In this document: positions 16,723 to 26,571 of the stretch, one piece after another
How the letters are laid out: each line of letters begins with the position of its first letter
How positions within the stretch are numbered: the stretch's first letter is position 1
Assembly: GCF_038593855.1 (NCBI RefSeq)
Contig: NZ_CP151996.1
Location: 310,001-374,000, forward strand
Length of the DNA: 64,000 bases
Reading direction: 5' to 3'
Origin: Lysinibacillus sp. FSL M8-0337
GTDB taxonomy: Bacteria; Bacillota; Bacilli; Bacillales_A; Planococcaceae
Notes under the pieces: model-generated
Databases searched by the model: none
Told to the model about the DNA's origin: nothing
Seen by the model: only the letters and a program-made list of their open reading frames with translations
Program-made: the position numbers and the translations under genes

Positions 16723-17718
16723 ATGAAGAAAAAGCAATTTAGAATATTGATGCTATTAAGTGCCATTGCGCTACTGATTTTAGCGGCATGTGGATCTGAT
16801 AGTAGTACAGGTTCGGATAAGGAAAATGGGAATGGTGATACAGCTAGTTCTGAAAAGCCAAAATTTTTAAGTTTATTAACAGGTGGAACGCAAGGTACTT
16901 ACTATGCATTAGGTGGTACATTTGCTGATTTAATTACAACGGAAACAGGTATTAAAACGACAGCAGAAGTTTCTCAAGCCTCTGCAGCAAATATGACTGC
17001 CTTGCAAGAAGGTAAAGGTGAAATTGCGTTTGTGCAAACAGATATCGCTTATTACGCAACTGAAGGTAAATTTATGTTTGAAGGCAAAAAAATTGATACA
17101 ATTGCGGCATTAGGTGCACTTTACCCAGAGACTGTTCAATTAGTGACAACTGAAGCTTCTGGTATTAAAACATATGCAGATTTAAAAGGGAAAAAAGTTT
17201 CTGTAGGGGCTCCGGGTTCTGGGACTTATGCCAATGCGGAACAATTACTTGAAATTCATGGATTAACAATGGATGACATTAAAGCGCAAAATCTTGATTT
17301 TGGTGAGTCTACAGATGGTCTTCAATCAGGCCAAATCGATGCGGCATTCATTACTGCTGGTACACCAACAGGAGCTGTAGAGGCATTAAATGCAACGACA
17401 AAGGTTAATATTATCGGTGTAGATGCTGGTAAAGCAGATGAGCTTATTGCCAAATATCCTTACTATGCAAAAGATACAGTAAAAGCTGGTACTTACGGTA
17501 TTGCGAATGATACAGAGACTGTTTCTGTTCTTGCGATGTTAGCAGTGAATAAGGATTTACCAGAAGATGTTGTATATGCTATGACAAAAGCGATTTATAG
17601 TAATACAGGGAAAATTTCACATGCTAAAGGTGCATTTATTAAAGCTGAAACAGCTTTAGATGGTATCAGTATTGATATTCATCCAGGTGCTCAAAAATAC
17701 TTTGATGAAAATAAATAG
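16723..17718 (+). CDS. TAXI-family TRAP transporter solute-binding lipoprotein
   Basis: ATG 16723 follows AAAGGGGGA. The 331-residue protein is a lipoprotein (LLILAACGSDS, Cys near residue 22) with a Ser/Gly-rich tether. The mature domain shows the TAXI pattern: LTGGTQGTYYALGGTFADLI at the start, AEVSQASAANMTALQEGKGEIAFVQTDIAY, DLKGKKVSVGAPGSGTYANA and FGESTDGLQSGQIDAAFITAG. It captures a carboxylate-type solute outside the cell and passes it to the fused permease at 18438. The substrate cannot be told, although several TAXI systems carry glutamate or related dicarboxylates. A hairpin between this gene and the next probably lowers downstream expression relative to the abundant binding protein. 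Confidence 0.93.
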   Translation: MKKKQFRILMLLSAIALLILAACGSDSSTGSDKENGNGDTASSEKPKFLSLLTGGTQGTYYALGGTFADLITTETGIKTTAEVSQASAANMTALQEGKGEIAFVQTDIAYYATEGKFMFEGKKIDTIAALGALYPETVQLVTTEASGIKTYADLKGKKVSVGAPGSGTYANAEQLLEIHGLTMDDIKAQNLDFGESTDGLQSGQIDAAFITAGTPTGAVEALNATTKVNIIGVDAGKADELIAKYPYYAKDTVKAGTYGIANDTETVSVLAMLAVNKDLPEDVVYAMTKAIYSNTGKISHAKGAFIKAETALDGISIDIHPGAQKYFDENK

Positions 17719-17831
17719 GACAACATCGCTTTACATGTTGCAAGCTATCGAAAAACTTATTATTTGCTCGTAGTTTAACAAGGTGATTTTTGGACATTGA
17801 TAATGGTGTTTATATTTTCTTAAACATTAAA

Positions 17832-17867
17832 GGGGCTCGGATTGCGTAAAGCTTCGGGTCCCTTTTT
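17832..17867 (+). terminator. Hairpin, partial terminator inside the TRAP cluster
   Basis: GGGGCTCGG / TCGGGTCCC imperfect stem followed by TTTTTG. It lies between the binding-protein gene and the DUF1850-permease pair. Confidence 0.6.
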
Positions 17868-17922
17868 GTTACATAAAGGTGCTAGCAACATAGCGAATAG
17901 TTTTTAAAGTGGGGGAACAGAT

Positions 17923-18441
17923 GTGATGCGAAAGAGGAGAATAGGTGTGGTCATAGCCGTATGTTGTATATGCTTTGGCATATTTATTTTTCTTCCTCTT
18001 CAAAAGGTATTCGCATTTACAGAAACACGGATAGACGATCCAATCGTACATTATATTCCACTAACATCTGATGAGGATTTTCGTATAAGGTACACACACT
18101 CTATCCATAAATCTGACGTACTGGAATATTATCGCTGCGTAGAAGAACAGCGTATTCAAATGATTGGAATGGAGTATGAGGACTTAGCAATTGGGATGCC
18201 AGGCTACGCTGAGGAAGACCAAACGTTAACACAACGCGATGGTAAATATTTTTTGCAATTTGACAAGGAAGTCATTGATAATTTCACAATTTATATTGGG
18301 GATTTAGACTTAGACCTTGTGTTTGTTTACTTGGAGCATGAATATGATTTAAAAAAAGATTTACAAAGGGGTAAATCCTATTTATTTGAGGTGAAGCGAT
18401 TATCGCTTTATGAACGATGGAAAGGAGTTAGGATGAAATGA
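17923..18441 (+). CDS. DUF1850 protein of the TAXI-TRAP system
   Basis: The 172-residue protein has one N-terminal helix (about 8-26) and an extracellular beta domain. It contains RYTHSIHKSDVLEYYR, a stretch typical of DUF1850, a family found almost only beside TAXI-TRAP permeases. Its molecular task is not known. GGGGGA lies seven bases before GTG 17923; ATG 17926 is also possible. Its TGA overlaps the ATG of the permease gene by four bases, so the two are translationally coupled. Confidence 0.85.
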   Translation: MMRKRRIGVVIAVCCICFGIFIFLPLQKVFAFTETRIDDPIVHYIPLTSDEDFRIRYTHSIHKSDVLEYYRCVEEQRIQMIGMEYEDLAIGMPGYAEEDQTLTQRDGKYFLQFDKEVIDNFTIYIGDLDLDLVFVYLEHEYDLKKDLQRGKSYLFEVKRLSLYERWKGVRMK

Positions 18442-20474
18442 CAAAACAGCATGAACGTAACACCGAAGTAAAAGAAGAATTTGAACAAATATCGGCAGAA
18501 GCGCAACAAGCGATACTTGAAAAATACGATATCGAATCCAATGTGCGAACGATATCAGGCATTATGAAACATATAATCTTCTTTGGATTATTGGCATTTT
18601 CATTGTTTCAATTGTATACAGCAATTTTTGGACAATTTACAGCACCGATTCAACGGACGATACACTTAGGGTTTGGTTTAGCCCTGATTTTCTTATTATT
18701 TCCTGCTCGTAGAAAGGCGCCGAAGCATAAAATTGCATGGTTTGATTATATTTTATCGTTATTGTCGGTAGTAGTTGGTTCATATTGGGCATTGAATTAT
18801 ACAGAACTTGTTAATCGCAATGGGACAATTACACAGTTGGATTTTATAGTAGGATTAATAGCTGTCTTTCTTGTGCTTGAGGCTGCACGTCGGGCGGTAG
18901 GTTTACCGATAACGATTATCGCAGTATGTTTTTTAATTTATGCTTATTTCGGTCCTTATTTCCCAGCCTTTATGGCGCATAGAGGTCAGGATTTTGAAAG
19001 TATCGTGAATCTTATGTTTTATACGACAGATGGTATTTTAGGAACACCGATTAGTGTATCGGCTACATTTATCTTTGTGTTCTTATTGTTTGGGGCATTC
19101 CTCGTGAAAACGGGAGTTGGGCAATATTTTAATGATCTAGCTGTAGCATTCGCTGGAAAATTAATTGGTGGCCCAGCAAAAGTAGCTGTCTTTTCAAGTG
19201 CTCTACAAGGTATGATTTCAGGAAGCTCTGTTGCCAATGTAGTTACATCCGGTTCATACACGATTCCAATGATGAAAAAGTTAGGATACCGTAAAGAATT
19301 TGCTGGTGCAGTAGAAGCGGCAGCTTCTACTGGTGGGCAGTTAATGCCTCCGATTATGGGTGCTGCGGCATTTCTAATGGTGGAGTTCATTGGACGTGGA
19401 ATTACATATTGGGATATTGCAAAAGCAGCTGCTATTCCTGCGTTGCTGTATTTTACAGGTATTTGGATTATGACGCATTTTGAAGCAAAGCGTGTCGGCT
19501 TAAAAGGGTTACGTGATGATCAAATGCCAAATCGCAAAGAGGTATTTAAGAAGATTTACCTGTTACTACCAATCATTTCTATTATTATACTGATGCTAAC
19601 AGGTACACCTGTTATGCATGCTGCACTATATGGGATTTTAATATCCATTGCTGTCGCGATGTTTAACAAAGATACGCGCTTAAAGCCGAAAGATATTATC
19701 GATGCGCTAGTTGAAGGAGCTCGTACAGCACTTGGTGTAGTTGCGGCAACAGCTTGCGCTGGTATTATTGTAGGGGTCGTGGTTAAAACAGGTTTAGGCT
19801 TAAGTTTAGCTAATAGCTTAGTAGCTTTAGCTGGAGGAAGTATTATTTTAACACTTGTCTTCGTTATGATTGCTTCACTAATTTTAGGGATGGGTGCTCC
19901 AACAACGGCAAACTATGTTATTACATCAACCATTGCAGCACCAGCGATTGTGGCGTTATTATCTCCGAATACACCACAAGAATTAGTGCCAGTTGTTGTC
20001 TTATTATCGGCGCACTTCTTTGTGTTCTATTTTGGTATTATTGCCGATATTACACCGCCGGTAGCACTCGCTGCATTTGCGGCTTCTGGCATATCGGGTG
20101 GCGATCCAATTAAGACTGGTGTAAACTCTGCAAAACTTGCCATTGCAGCATTTATTATTCCGTATATGATTGTTTTCTCACCAGCATTATTAATGATTGA
20201 TACAACGATACCGCAAATATTATGGGTAGTCTTTACGGCTGTTACGGGAATGGTTGCCATTGGTGCTGGCGTAATTGGCTATTGGTATCGTAAAGTGTTG
20301 TGGTTTGAACGTCTGATTGCCATCGTAGCTGGACTGTTGCTCATCTATCCAGAAAAATTCTCTGATTGGGTAGGTCTCGCAATCTTTATTGTGCTTGTAG
20401 TGATTCAAATTTTAACGCAACATAAGTATGGCGGTAACGGTATGGACAATAATAATAAAAGCGTTACAGCTTAA
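18438..20474 (+). CDS. TRAP transporter fused permease (4TM/12TM)
   Basis: The 678-residue integral membrane protein joins the small DctQ-like part (about residues 40-170) and the large DctM-like part (about 170-650). Typical signatures are SALQGMISGSSVANVVTSGS, EAAASTGGQLMPPIMGAAAF, LGMGAPTTANYVITS and FGIIADITPPVALAAFAASG. Such permeases move the solute delivered by the TAXI binding protein, driven by a sodium or proton gradient. Its ATG overlaps the DUF1850 stop codon. The cluster ends with a strong terminator, so the transport unit is complete. Confidence 0.95.
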   Translation: MTKQHERNTEVKEEFEQISAEAQQAILEKYDIESNVRTISGIMKHIIFFGLLAFSLFQLYTAIFGQFTAPIQRTIHLGFGLALIFLLFPARRKAPKHKIAWFDYILSLLSVVVGSYWALNYTELVNRNGTITQLDFIVGLIAVFLVLEAARRAVGLPITIIAVCFLIYAYFGPYFPAFMAHRGQDFESIVNLMFYTTDGILGTPISVSATFIFVFLLFGAFLVKTGVGQYFNDLAVAFAGKLIGGPAKVAVFSSALQGMISGSSVANVVTSGSYTIPMMKKLGYRKEFAGAVEAAASTGGQLMPPIMGAAAFLMVEFIGRGITYWDIAKAAAIPALLYFTGIWIMTHFEAKRVGLKGLRDDQMPNRKEVFKKIYLLLPIISIIILMLTGTPVMHAALYGILISIAVAMFNKDTRLKPKDIIDALVEGARTALGVVAATACAGIIVGVVVKTGLGLSLANSLVALAGGSIILTLVFVMIASLILGMGAPTTANYVITSTIAAPAIVALLSPNTPQELVPVVVLLSAHFFVFYFGIIADITPPVALAAFAASGISGGDPIKTGVNSAKLAIAAFIIPYMIVFSPALLMIDTTIPQILWVVFTAVTGMVAIGAGVIGYWYRKVLWFERLIAIVAGLLLIYPEKFSDWVGLAIFIVLVVIQILTQHKYGGNGMDNNNKSVTA

Positions 20475-20482
20475 TAAAATCG

Positions 20483-20525
20483 AAAAAAGCATCCAAGTAA
20501 ATTATTCAATTGGATGCTTTTTTGA
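20483..20525 (+). terminator. Rho-independent terminator
   Basis: AAAAAAGCATCCAA / TTGGATGCTTTTTT, fourteen perfect pairs. Confidence 0.9.
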
Positions 20526-20708
20526 TATGGAAAATTGATAAGGATGAATATTATTGTGTATTCGAAATTATTTTAAGTTTATCTTATCTAGAAAAGAGAT
20601 GAAATATATACATATTATGCATAATGAGTATTATTTATTGATTTTTAATAAAAAGTTAGTATATAATAAAATTATCAGAAAATTCAATTAAAGAAGGGGT
20701 GACGTTGA

Positions 20709-20852
20709 ATGGAACAATTGTTAAACTCGAAATTTGAAACGTATTTGATGGATCAAGAGGTGGAATTGCTGACATCAAACCAAAATATGGAGGAGCAAAC
20801 AAATCAAATCCAATATGAAGAATATCCAGAAGGTTTTTTTTCAAGTTTATAA
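20709..20852 (+). CDS. Orphan 47-residue acidic protein
   Basis: A separate transcription unit: a TATAAT-like box near 20661, AAGAAGGGG about ten bases before ATG 20709, 47 codons, and a strong terminator ten bases after the stop codon. The peptide is acidic and rich in Gln and Glu (DQEVELLTSNQNMEEQTNQ), has no membrane segment and ends in EGFFSSL. I do not recognise it. The compact promoter-gene-terminator layout argues for a real small protein, or for an sRNA that contains this frame. Confidence 0.5.
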   Translation: MEQLLNSKFETYLMDQEVELLTSNQNMEEQTNQIQYEEYPEGFFSSL

Positions 20853-20861
20853 CGTATTTTC

Positions 20862-20908
20862 AAAAAGGCTGTGCTAAAAGTGGAACGATACTTTTAACAC
20901 AGCCTTTT
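20862..20908 (+). terminator. Rho-independent terminator
   Basis: AAAAAGGCTGTG..TAAAAGT / ACTTTTA..CACAGCCTTTT, long stem after the 47-residue gene. Confidence 0.9.
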
Positions 20909-21095
20909 ACTATTGCATAAAAGTATAGTACTGTCACCTTTTTATGAAGTTTACATAAAATAATATGAAGTGTTGAAGCGTTTTATTATGAAGTTATATG
21001 ATTTTAAAATGGATATAGTACTAATTTCATATATACTTTTCTAAAAAGCTTTCATGTATAATGGGGGAGAAAAAAAGGTATATCGAGGTGTGGTT

Positions 21096-22211
21096 ATGAC
21101 AAGTGCAGCAATGTTAGAAGAATCAATGTATCAATGGTTTGAACATTTTCATAATTATCCAGAAGTAAGTTGGAAGGAGTATGAAACGACTAAGAAAATT
21201 GCATCTATTTTAGATGACTTAAACGTATCTTACCGTTTATTAGGTGATGTACCAGGGTTAATTGCTGAAATTGGTACAGGCGATGAGATTGTAGCAGTTC
21301 GTGCAGATATTGATGCGTTATGGCAAGAAGTGGATGGGAAATGGCAGGCGAATCACTCCTGTGGTCATGATGCCAATATTACAATGGTACTAGGAGCGCT
21401 ATTATTGCTTAAAGATCGACCGCTGCAACATCGTGTCAGATTTATTTTCCAACCTGCTGAAGAAGTAGGAAATGGTGCTTGTGCAGCATTTGAGCGTGGA
21501 GCAGTTGACGATGTTTCGCATTTATTTGGTGTTCACTTGAGACCGATTGAAGAGTTGCCTTTAGGAAAGGTTTCACCTGCTATCCATCATGGTGCAGCTT
21601 ATTTTCTAGATGGAACAATTCATGGCATTGATGCTCATGGTGCAAGACCGCATCAAGGTAAAAATGCGATTGATGTCATTATGGCAATACAATTAATGTT
21701 AAATAGCATTCATTTGTCTCCATTTGAGCCACACTCTGCCAAACTAACTAAGATTATCGCAGATGGTGGCAGTACGAATATTATTCCAGGTAGTGCTAGC
21801 TTTTCAATGGATATTCGGGCGCAACATAACCATCAGTTAGAATTACTTCGAAGCCGCATTGAATCGGGACTAAAATCAATCCAACAGCAGTTTGAAATTG
21901 AAATGAATTGGAAATGGGTCGATTTCACACCTGGTGCAGAGGTTTCACCAATTGCTGCTGATATGGCTAAAAATGCTATTTTAGAAACACTCGGAGAGCA
22001 ATTTTTGGCTGATGAAATTACAACACCAGGTAGCGATGATTTTCATTTTTATACAGTCAAAAAACCCGAACTAAAAGCGACAATGATTGGCATTGGTGCT
22101 AATTTAGTTCCTGGGTTACATCATCCAAAAATGACTTTTGAACGAAGTGCATTAATAGACGCATCGAAAGTACTTGCGTGTGTATTAGAAAAAAAGCCTA
22201 TCCATAAATAG
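21096..22211 (+). CDS. M20-family amidohydrolase / aminoacylase
   Basis: ATG 21096 follows CGAGGTG; a longer frame upstream lacks a ribosome site. The 371-residue protein is a dinuclear-zinc M20D hydrolase: VRADIDAL (Asp71-Asp73), NHSCGHD (Cys89, His91), PAEE (Glu122-Glu123), and later GSDDFHFY and the C-terminal HH. The family removes N-acyl or N-terminal groups from amino acids and small peptides. It is followed by its own terminator. The nearby NhaC carrier, dipeptide epimerase and GNAT protein suggest a role in using peptides or modified amino acids (inference). Confidence 0.9.
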   Translation: MTSAAMLEESMYQWFEHFHNYPEVSWKEYETTKKIASILDDLNVSYRLLGDVPGLIAEIGTGDEIVAVRADIDALWQEVDGKWQANHSCGHDANITMVLGALLLLKDRPLQHRVRFIFQPAEEVGNGACAAFERGAVDDVSHLFGVHLRPIEELPLGKVSPAIHHGAAYFLDGTIHGIDAHGARPHQGKNAIDVIMAIQLMLNSIHLSPFEPHSAKLTKIIADGGSTNIIPGSASFSMDIRAQHNHQLELLRSRIESGLKSIQQQFEIEMNWKWVDFTPGAEVSPIAADMAKNAILETLGEQFLADEITTPGSDDFHFYTVKKPELKATMIGIGANLVPGLHHPKMTFERSALIDASKVLACVLEKKPIHK

Positions 22212-22220
22212 GTAATTTGA

Positions 22221-22266
22221 AGAGGTTCTATCCAAGCTCTACACGTTGGATAGAGCCTCTTTTTCC
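22221..22266 (+). terminator. Rho-independent terminator
   Basis: AGAGGTTCTATCCAA / TTGGATAGAGCCTCT, then TTTTTCC. Confidence 0.9.
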
Positions 22267-22488
22267 TTGCTTTTTGGGAAGAAATGCATAAAAATACGCG
22301 TTTTTGAATGGTTTGTAATTGCTATTTGGAAGCGTTTTTTTGCCCTTTAATATTCAGAATTGCTATAGAAGCATAAAATTTTTGCGTTGACTTTATATTT
22401 TTTGAATATTAAGCTAAAAATCGTAAAAATATATTTGCACTGATGAAATGCAAATTTATAATTGGGTGCAAAAAAAGGGGATGGGACA

Positions 22489-23937
22489 ATGAAAAAGGAT
22501 ATTAGTGCAAGTTGGGCGCTCCTGACTTTTGCAATAATGATAACGACAATGCTAGTGACAGTAGTTATATTAGAGCAAAGTCCACACGTGCCACTTATTG
22601 TAGGAACAATTGTGGCAGCAATTGTTGCCAAAAAACATGGCTTTAAGTGGATGGAAATAGAGGAAATGATGTATAAAGGTATTCGCCTAGCACTTCCAGC
22701 CATTGTCATTATCATTTTAGTAGGTTTGACAATTGGAGCATGGATCGGTGGTGGAGTCGTTGCTACCATGATTTTTTACGGCTTAAAGTTAATTTCGCCA
22801 GCTTGGTTTTTAGTAACGATTTTGCTATTATGTTCAATCGTTTCGCTAGCAATCGGTAGCTCATGGTCAACAATGGCAACAATCGGTGTTGCTGGTATGG
22901 GTATCGGTTTAAGTATGGGGATTCCTGCACCGATGATTGCAGGAGCAGTTATTTCAGGTTCATATTTTGGTGATAAAATGTCACCTTTATCGGATACAAC
23001 AAATCTAGCTGCAGGCTTAACAAATACAGATTTGTTTGACCATATAAAACATATGCTATATACGACAATACCTGCATTAATTATTACACTTGTCGCATTT
23101 GGGCTTATGGGAAGAAGTTTTGCTGACGTAGCCATGAATTCTGAAAAAATACTGACTACGCTAGACGTGATGGAAAAAAGCTTTGTGATTTCTCCATGGT
23201 TATTACTTGTCCCAGTTGGCGTTATTGTCATGGTGGCAAAAAAGGTTCCTGCAATACCAGCATTAATTATTGGGATTATTTCAGGTTTCTTATTACAAAT
23301 TTTTGTGCAAGGTGGGTCGCCAACGATGGCTGTCCAAGCATTACAAGAAGGATTCGCTATTTCGACAGGAAATGAAATGGTGGACGAGCTCTTTAATCGT
23401 GGTGGCTTAGATTCAATGATGTATACGGTTTCAATGACGATTGTAGCCATGACATTCGGTGGGGTGTTAGAATATTCAGGCATGTTAAAAGCACTGATGG
23501 ATGTCGTTGTTAAATTTGCTAAATCTACAGGCAGCCTTATTGCTTCAACAATTGCGGCATGTATTACAACAAATGCAACATGTTCAGAGCAGTATATTTC
23601 GATTGTTGTACCTTCTCGTATGTTTGCAGGCGTTTATCAAAACCGTGGCTTGCATTCGAAAAATTTATCGCGTGCGCTTGAAGATGGGGGAACGTTAACA
23701 TCCGTATTCTTCCCTTGGAATACTTGTGGTGTATTTATATTAGCAACGTTAGGTGTTAGTGCAATGGAATATGCACCTTATGCAATACTAAACTTTGTCG
23801 TACCAATTATTTCAATTATTTATGGTTATGTCGGATTTGCCATTGTTAAGATGACACCAGAAGAAATTGAAGAGGCAAATCAACGTAAAAAAGAAGCGCA
23901 AGAAAATGATATGAATAATATGGTCGTAGCAGACTAA
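22489..23937 (+). CDS. nhaC: Na+/H+ antiporter, NhaC family
   Basis: ATG 22489 follows AAAAGGGGATGGG. The 482-residue protein has about 12 helices and NhaC features: ALPAIVIIILVGLTIGAWIGGG near residues 75-95, ISGSYFGDKMSPLSDTTNLA near 160-180, and TNATCSEQYISIVVPSRMF near 365-385. The family exchanges sodium for protons, and some members swap organic acids such as malate and lactate. Its place between an M20 hydrolase and a dipeptide-epimerase regulator suggests that here it may carry an organic or amino-acid-like substrate rather than serve pH balance alone (inference). Confidence 0.93.
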   Translation: MKKDISASWALLTFAIMITTMLVTVVILEQSPHVPLIVGTIVAAIVAKKHGFKWMEIEEMMYKGIRLALPAIVIIILVGLTIGAWIGGGVVATMIFYGLKLISPAWFLVTILLLCSIVSLAIGSSWSTMATIGVAGMGIGLSMGIPAPMIAGAVISGSYFGDKMSPLSDTTNLAAGLTNTDLFDHIKHMLYTTIPALIITLVAFGLMGRSFADVAMNSEKILTTLDVMEKSFVISPWLLLVPVGVIVMVAKKVPAIPALIIGIISGFLLQIFVQGGSPTMAVQALQEGFAISTGNEMVDELFNRGGLDSMMYTVSMTIVAMTFGGVLEYSGMLKALMDVVVKFAKSTGSLIASTIAACITTNATCSEQYISIVVPSRMFAGVYQNRGLHSKNLSRALEDGGTLTSVFFPWNTCGVFILATLGVSAMEYAPYAILNFVVPIISIIYGYVGFAIVKMTPEEIEEANQRKKEAQENDMNNMVVAD

Positions 23938-24005
23938 ATTAGAACGGGTTTTGCTCAAATAGAGGGAATACTCTGAAGAATAGTGCTTAATAAAGCCAAA
24001 GAGGG

Positions 24006-24113
24006 CAAGCCCCATCACGTAGCTAACTGTTGGCAAGACGAGACTTTGTAATCATGATGTATACCATGAGATAAGGTGCTTGTTCGCCAAGGAACGTGTT
24101 GTGATGGGGTTTG
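24006..24113. other. Long imperfect stem-loop between convergent genes
   Basis: CAAGCCCCATCAC (24006-24018) pairs with GTGATGGGGTTTG (24101-24113) over 13 positions, one G-T. Inside, TTGGCAAGACGAG faces CTTGTTCGCCAA. It may end transcription from nhaC or be a repeat; no T run follows directly. Confidence 0.5.
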
Positions 24114-24119
24114 TCAGTT

Positions 24120-25364
24120 TTATGAATAGGTAGCAAAATTTAATTCGTAAATTGTACGTGGTCGCCCCTGTTGATGAGTCATTTCTTCGCCAACAATGTT
24201 AGCATAGCCGTGGTCAACTAATTTTTTGATAATACGTTCAGTAGTCCGACGAGTAACTTGTAAGTATTCTGAAAGATTTTGCGCTGTAAATTGTGAAGAT
24301 TGTCGTTCTCTACTAAATTGAATAATTTTCGATATGTTTAACGGGCTTAAGCTTGTCTGTTTAGCCATTTGTAAAATATACGGATCTTTTGTTTTTAAAG
24401 AGAGTTTACCTGCTGATTTTGGGAATGGACCTAAAAGATTTTTATGTTCATCTAAAATATAAATTTCATATGGTTTGGAAAATTTTAATGCATATGTAGC
24501 ATTTTCAGCAGCTTCATAAATTGAGTGCCCATAGCCAAAGGCGAGCCTAAATGGCGTGCCTATTTGTTGCATAAGGTGCGATAAATTTTCCATGTCGAGA
24601 GCATTTTGTAAATGTCCAGCTGTTGTATAAAGCTCATAATAATTAGGGGTAATTTCTTTATATGTTGCCCGTATAGCTGCTGTAATTTGCTGTACAATGT
24701 CTGCGCATTGGTTGTTATTTTCAGGAACAGCTAAAAATCCTACGACTGCTTTTGCCGATTCGGATTTAGTAAGCAGTGATCTTGATTTCGTTTCTTCAAG
24801 ACATTGGATAATGGAACTTTTTGCATCTAACATGCGCATTGCAGGAATGTTTTGTAGCTGTAATTCATCAAATACACTATGAATGCTTGTAATAACATAA
24901 TCAATTTGTTTGGCTTCCCAAAGAGCGACATGTTTTTTCAAAATATGTTTTGATGATTCAGTAATGCAAATGGGGTGAACATATGGTTTTGTTCCGGTAT
25001 ATTCTATCTCTGATAGAACCTTATCGACAAAGATAGGGTGCATGACATCAATAGATACCCTTTGTAAAGAAATTGCTTTATTTGCAATAAGTGATAATAA
25101 AGTCGTTGCAATGGTTACCTCATCTTGCTTTAAATAATTCCAAGGAATCGGCAATGATTCCAGGGATGATTGGGCATGTAAATAGGGTAATGTTCCTCCG
25201 AGTAAAAGAGCATCACATGGTTTAATTTGTTTTAATAATGACGGTGCTTCGGAAGGCTGATTGTAAAGGTAAAATTCTAATTGAATATTCTCTATGTTTT
25301 GTGCGATACTAAGTATACGTTTCATAAAAGCTTTAGAACATATAATTGCTATTTTTGTAGGCAT
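24120..25364 (-). CDS. Transcriptional regulator with C-terminal winged helix
   Basis: The start is set at ATG 25364, about nine bases after AAAAGGA. The 414-residue protein has three parts. The N-terminal alpha/beta region (IAIICSKAFMKRIL; CDALLLGGTLPYL) recalls the sensory domain of PrpR-like regulators. The middle region has FRLAFGYGHSIYEAAENATYAL, like a degenerate nucleotide-cyclase or GGDEF fold. The C-terminal winged helix (about 345-414) contains LSEYLQVTRRTTERIIKKLVDHG. It is divergent from the dipeptide-epimerase gene and is probably its regulator. Effector unknown. Confidence 0.75.
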   Translation of the reverse strand: MPTKIAIICSKAFMKRILSIAQNIENIQLEFYLYNQPSEAPSLLKQIKPCDALLLGGTLPYLHAQSSLESLPIPWNYLKQDEVTIATTLLSLIANKAISLQRVSIDVMHPIFVDKVLSEIEYTGTKPYVHPICITESSKHILKKHVALWEAKQIDYVITSIHSVFDELQLQNIPAMRMLDAKSSIIQCLEETKSRSLLTKSESAKAVVGFLAVPENNNQCADIVQQITAAIRATYKEITPNYYELYTTAGHLQNALDMENLSHLMQQIGTPFRLAFGYGHSIYEAAENATYALKFSKPYEIYILDEHKNLLGPFPKSAGKLSLKTKDPYILQMAKQTSLSPLNISKIIQFSRERQSSQFTAQNLSEYLQVTRRTTERIIKKLVDHGYANIVGEEMTHQQGRPRTIYELNFATYS

Positions 25365-25397
25365 CGGCATCGTTCCTTTTCTATATTTTTTAAGCAA

Positions 25398-25416
25398 TTA
25401 ACGACGTATTAACGAC
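25398..25416. promoter_or_regulatory. Direct repeat in the divergent control region
   Basis: TTAACGAC at 25398-25405 and again at 25409-25416, eleven bases apart (one helical turn). It sits between the regulator and the epimerase gene, as expected for an operator. Confidence 0.45.
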
Positions 25417-25446
25417 AACTATAAAATTACAGGAGTATGATATAAA

Positions 25447-26559
25447 ATGAAAATCCAACAAGTAGAAATTTTTGCAATCCAATTACCACTTATCGATCCT
25501 TTTATTATTAGTTATGCTACTTATGATACAATGCCTTCTATCATTTTGAAAATAACAACAGATACAGGCATTGTTGGTTATGGTGAAGCGGTACCTGATG
25601 AGCATGTTACAGGTGAATCATGGGAAAGTACGTATGCAGTGTTAAAACACCAACTTGTCCCAGCAATTATTGGAGAAAATCCAATGGCTTTTGAAAAAAT
25701 TCACGATAAAATGAATCACATCGTAAAGGATGTGCCTGCTGCCAAAGCGGCAATTGATATTGCATGTTTTGATATTGCTGGTAAAGCGCTTCAAGTACCA
25801 GTATATCAGTTACTTGGCGGTCGCTATCATGAGAAATTCCCAATTACCCACGTGTTAAGTATTGGCACTCCAGAGGAAATGGCAAATGAAGCAGCTAGAC
25901 GCGTAGAAATGGGCTATCAATCATTTAAAATGAAGGTAGGAACGGAAGTTAGACGTGACGTTGCTCGTATCAAAGCAGTACGTGAGCGTGTAGGCGAAGA
26001 GATTGCTATTCGTGTAGATGTAAACCAAGGATGGGGTAATGCCTCTACAACTTTACAAGGTTTACGTTTACTAAAAGATTTAAATATTGATTGGTTAGAA
26101 CAGCCTGTTGATAGTGAAGATATTGACGGCATGGTAGAAATTAAATCTAAATCTGATGTCACGTTAATGATTGATGAGGGACTTCGAGGCGTACGTGAGA
26201 TGCGTGAAATTATTTTGAAACGTGCAGCAGATAAAGTAAATATTAAACTAATGAAATGCGGTGGAATTTATCCTGCTATGAAATTAGCTGTCATGGCGGA
26301 AATGGCAGGTATCGAATGTCAAATTGGTTCAATGGTTGAGTCATCTGTAGGTTCAGCGGCTGGTTTCCATGTAGCATTCTCGAAAAAAATTATGACTAGT
26401 GTAGAATTAACAGGTCCACTTAAATTCTCGAAGGATATCGGTAATTTACACTATGATGTACCGTTCATTTGTCTGACAGAAAAACCAGGCTTAGGTGTCG
26501 ATGTAGATGAAGCAGTACTTAAGGAACTATGTGAATTTTCAACAATAGTCACAGCTTAA
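25447..26559 (+). CDS. Dipeptide epimerase (L-Ala-D/L-Glu type)
   Basis: The 370-residue protein is an enolase-superfamily member of the muconate-cycloisomerase group. The catalytic pattern is complete: SFKMKVG with the KxK pair (Lys161, Lys163), Asp191 (RVDVNQ), Glu219 (WLEQP), Asp243 (MIDEG) and the opposing Lys267 (NIKLMKCGG). The spacing is very near that of B. subtilis L-Ala-D/L-Glu epimerase YkfB, which turns murein-derived L-Ala-D-Glu into a usable dipeptide. The exact dipeptide preference cannot be read. AGGAGTATGATATAAA precedes the ATG. The GNAT gene starts 12 bases after its stop codon, so the two are an operon. Confidence 0.9.
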   Translation: MKIQQVEIFAIQLPLIDPFIISYATYDTMPSIILKITTDTGIVGYGEAVPDEHVTGESWESTYAVLKHQLVPAIIGENPMAFEKIHDKMNHIVKDVPAAKAAIDIACFDIAGKALQVPVYQLLGGRYHEKFPITHVLSIGTPEEMANEAARRVEMGYQSFKMKVGTEVRRDVARIKAVRERVGEEIAIRVDVNQGWGNASTTLQGLRLLKDLNIDWLEQPVDSEDIDGMVEIKSKSDVTLMIDEGLRGVREMREIILKRAADKVNIKLMKCGGIYPAMKLAVMAEMAGIECQIGSMVESSVGSAAGFHVAFSKKIMTSVELTGPLKFSKDIGNLHYDVPFICLTEKPGLGVDVDEAVLKELCEFSTIVTA

Positions 26560-26571
26560 GGAGGCGTTAAC

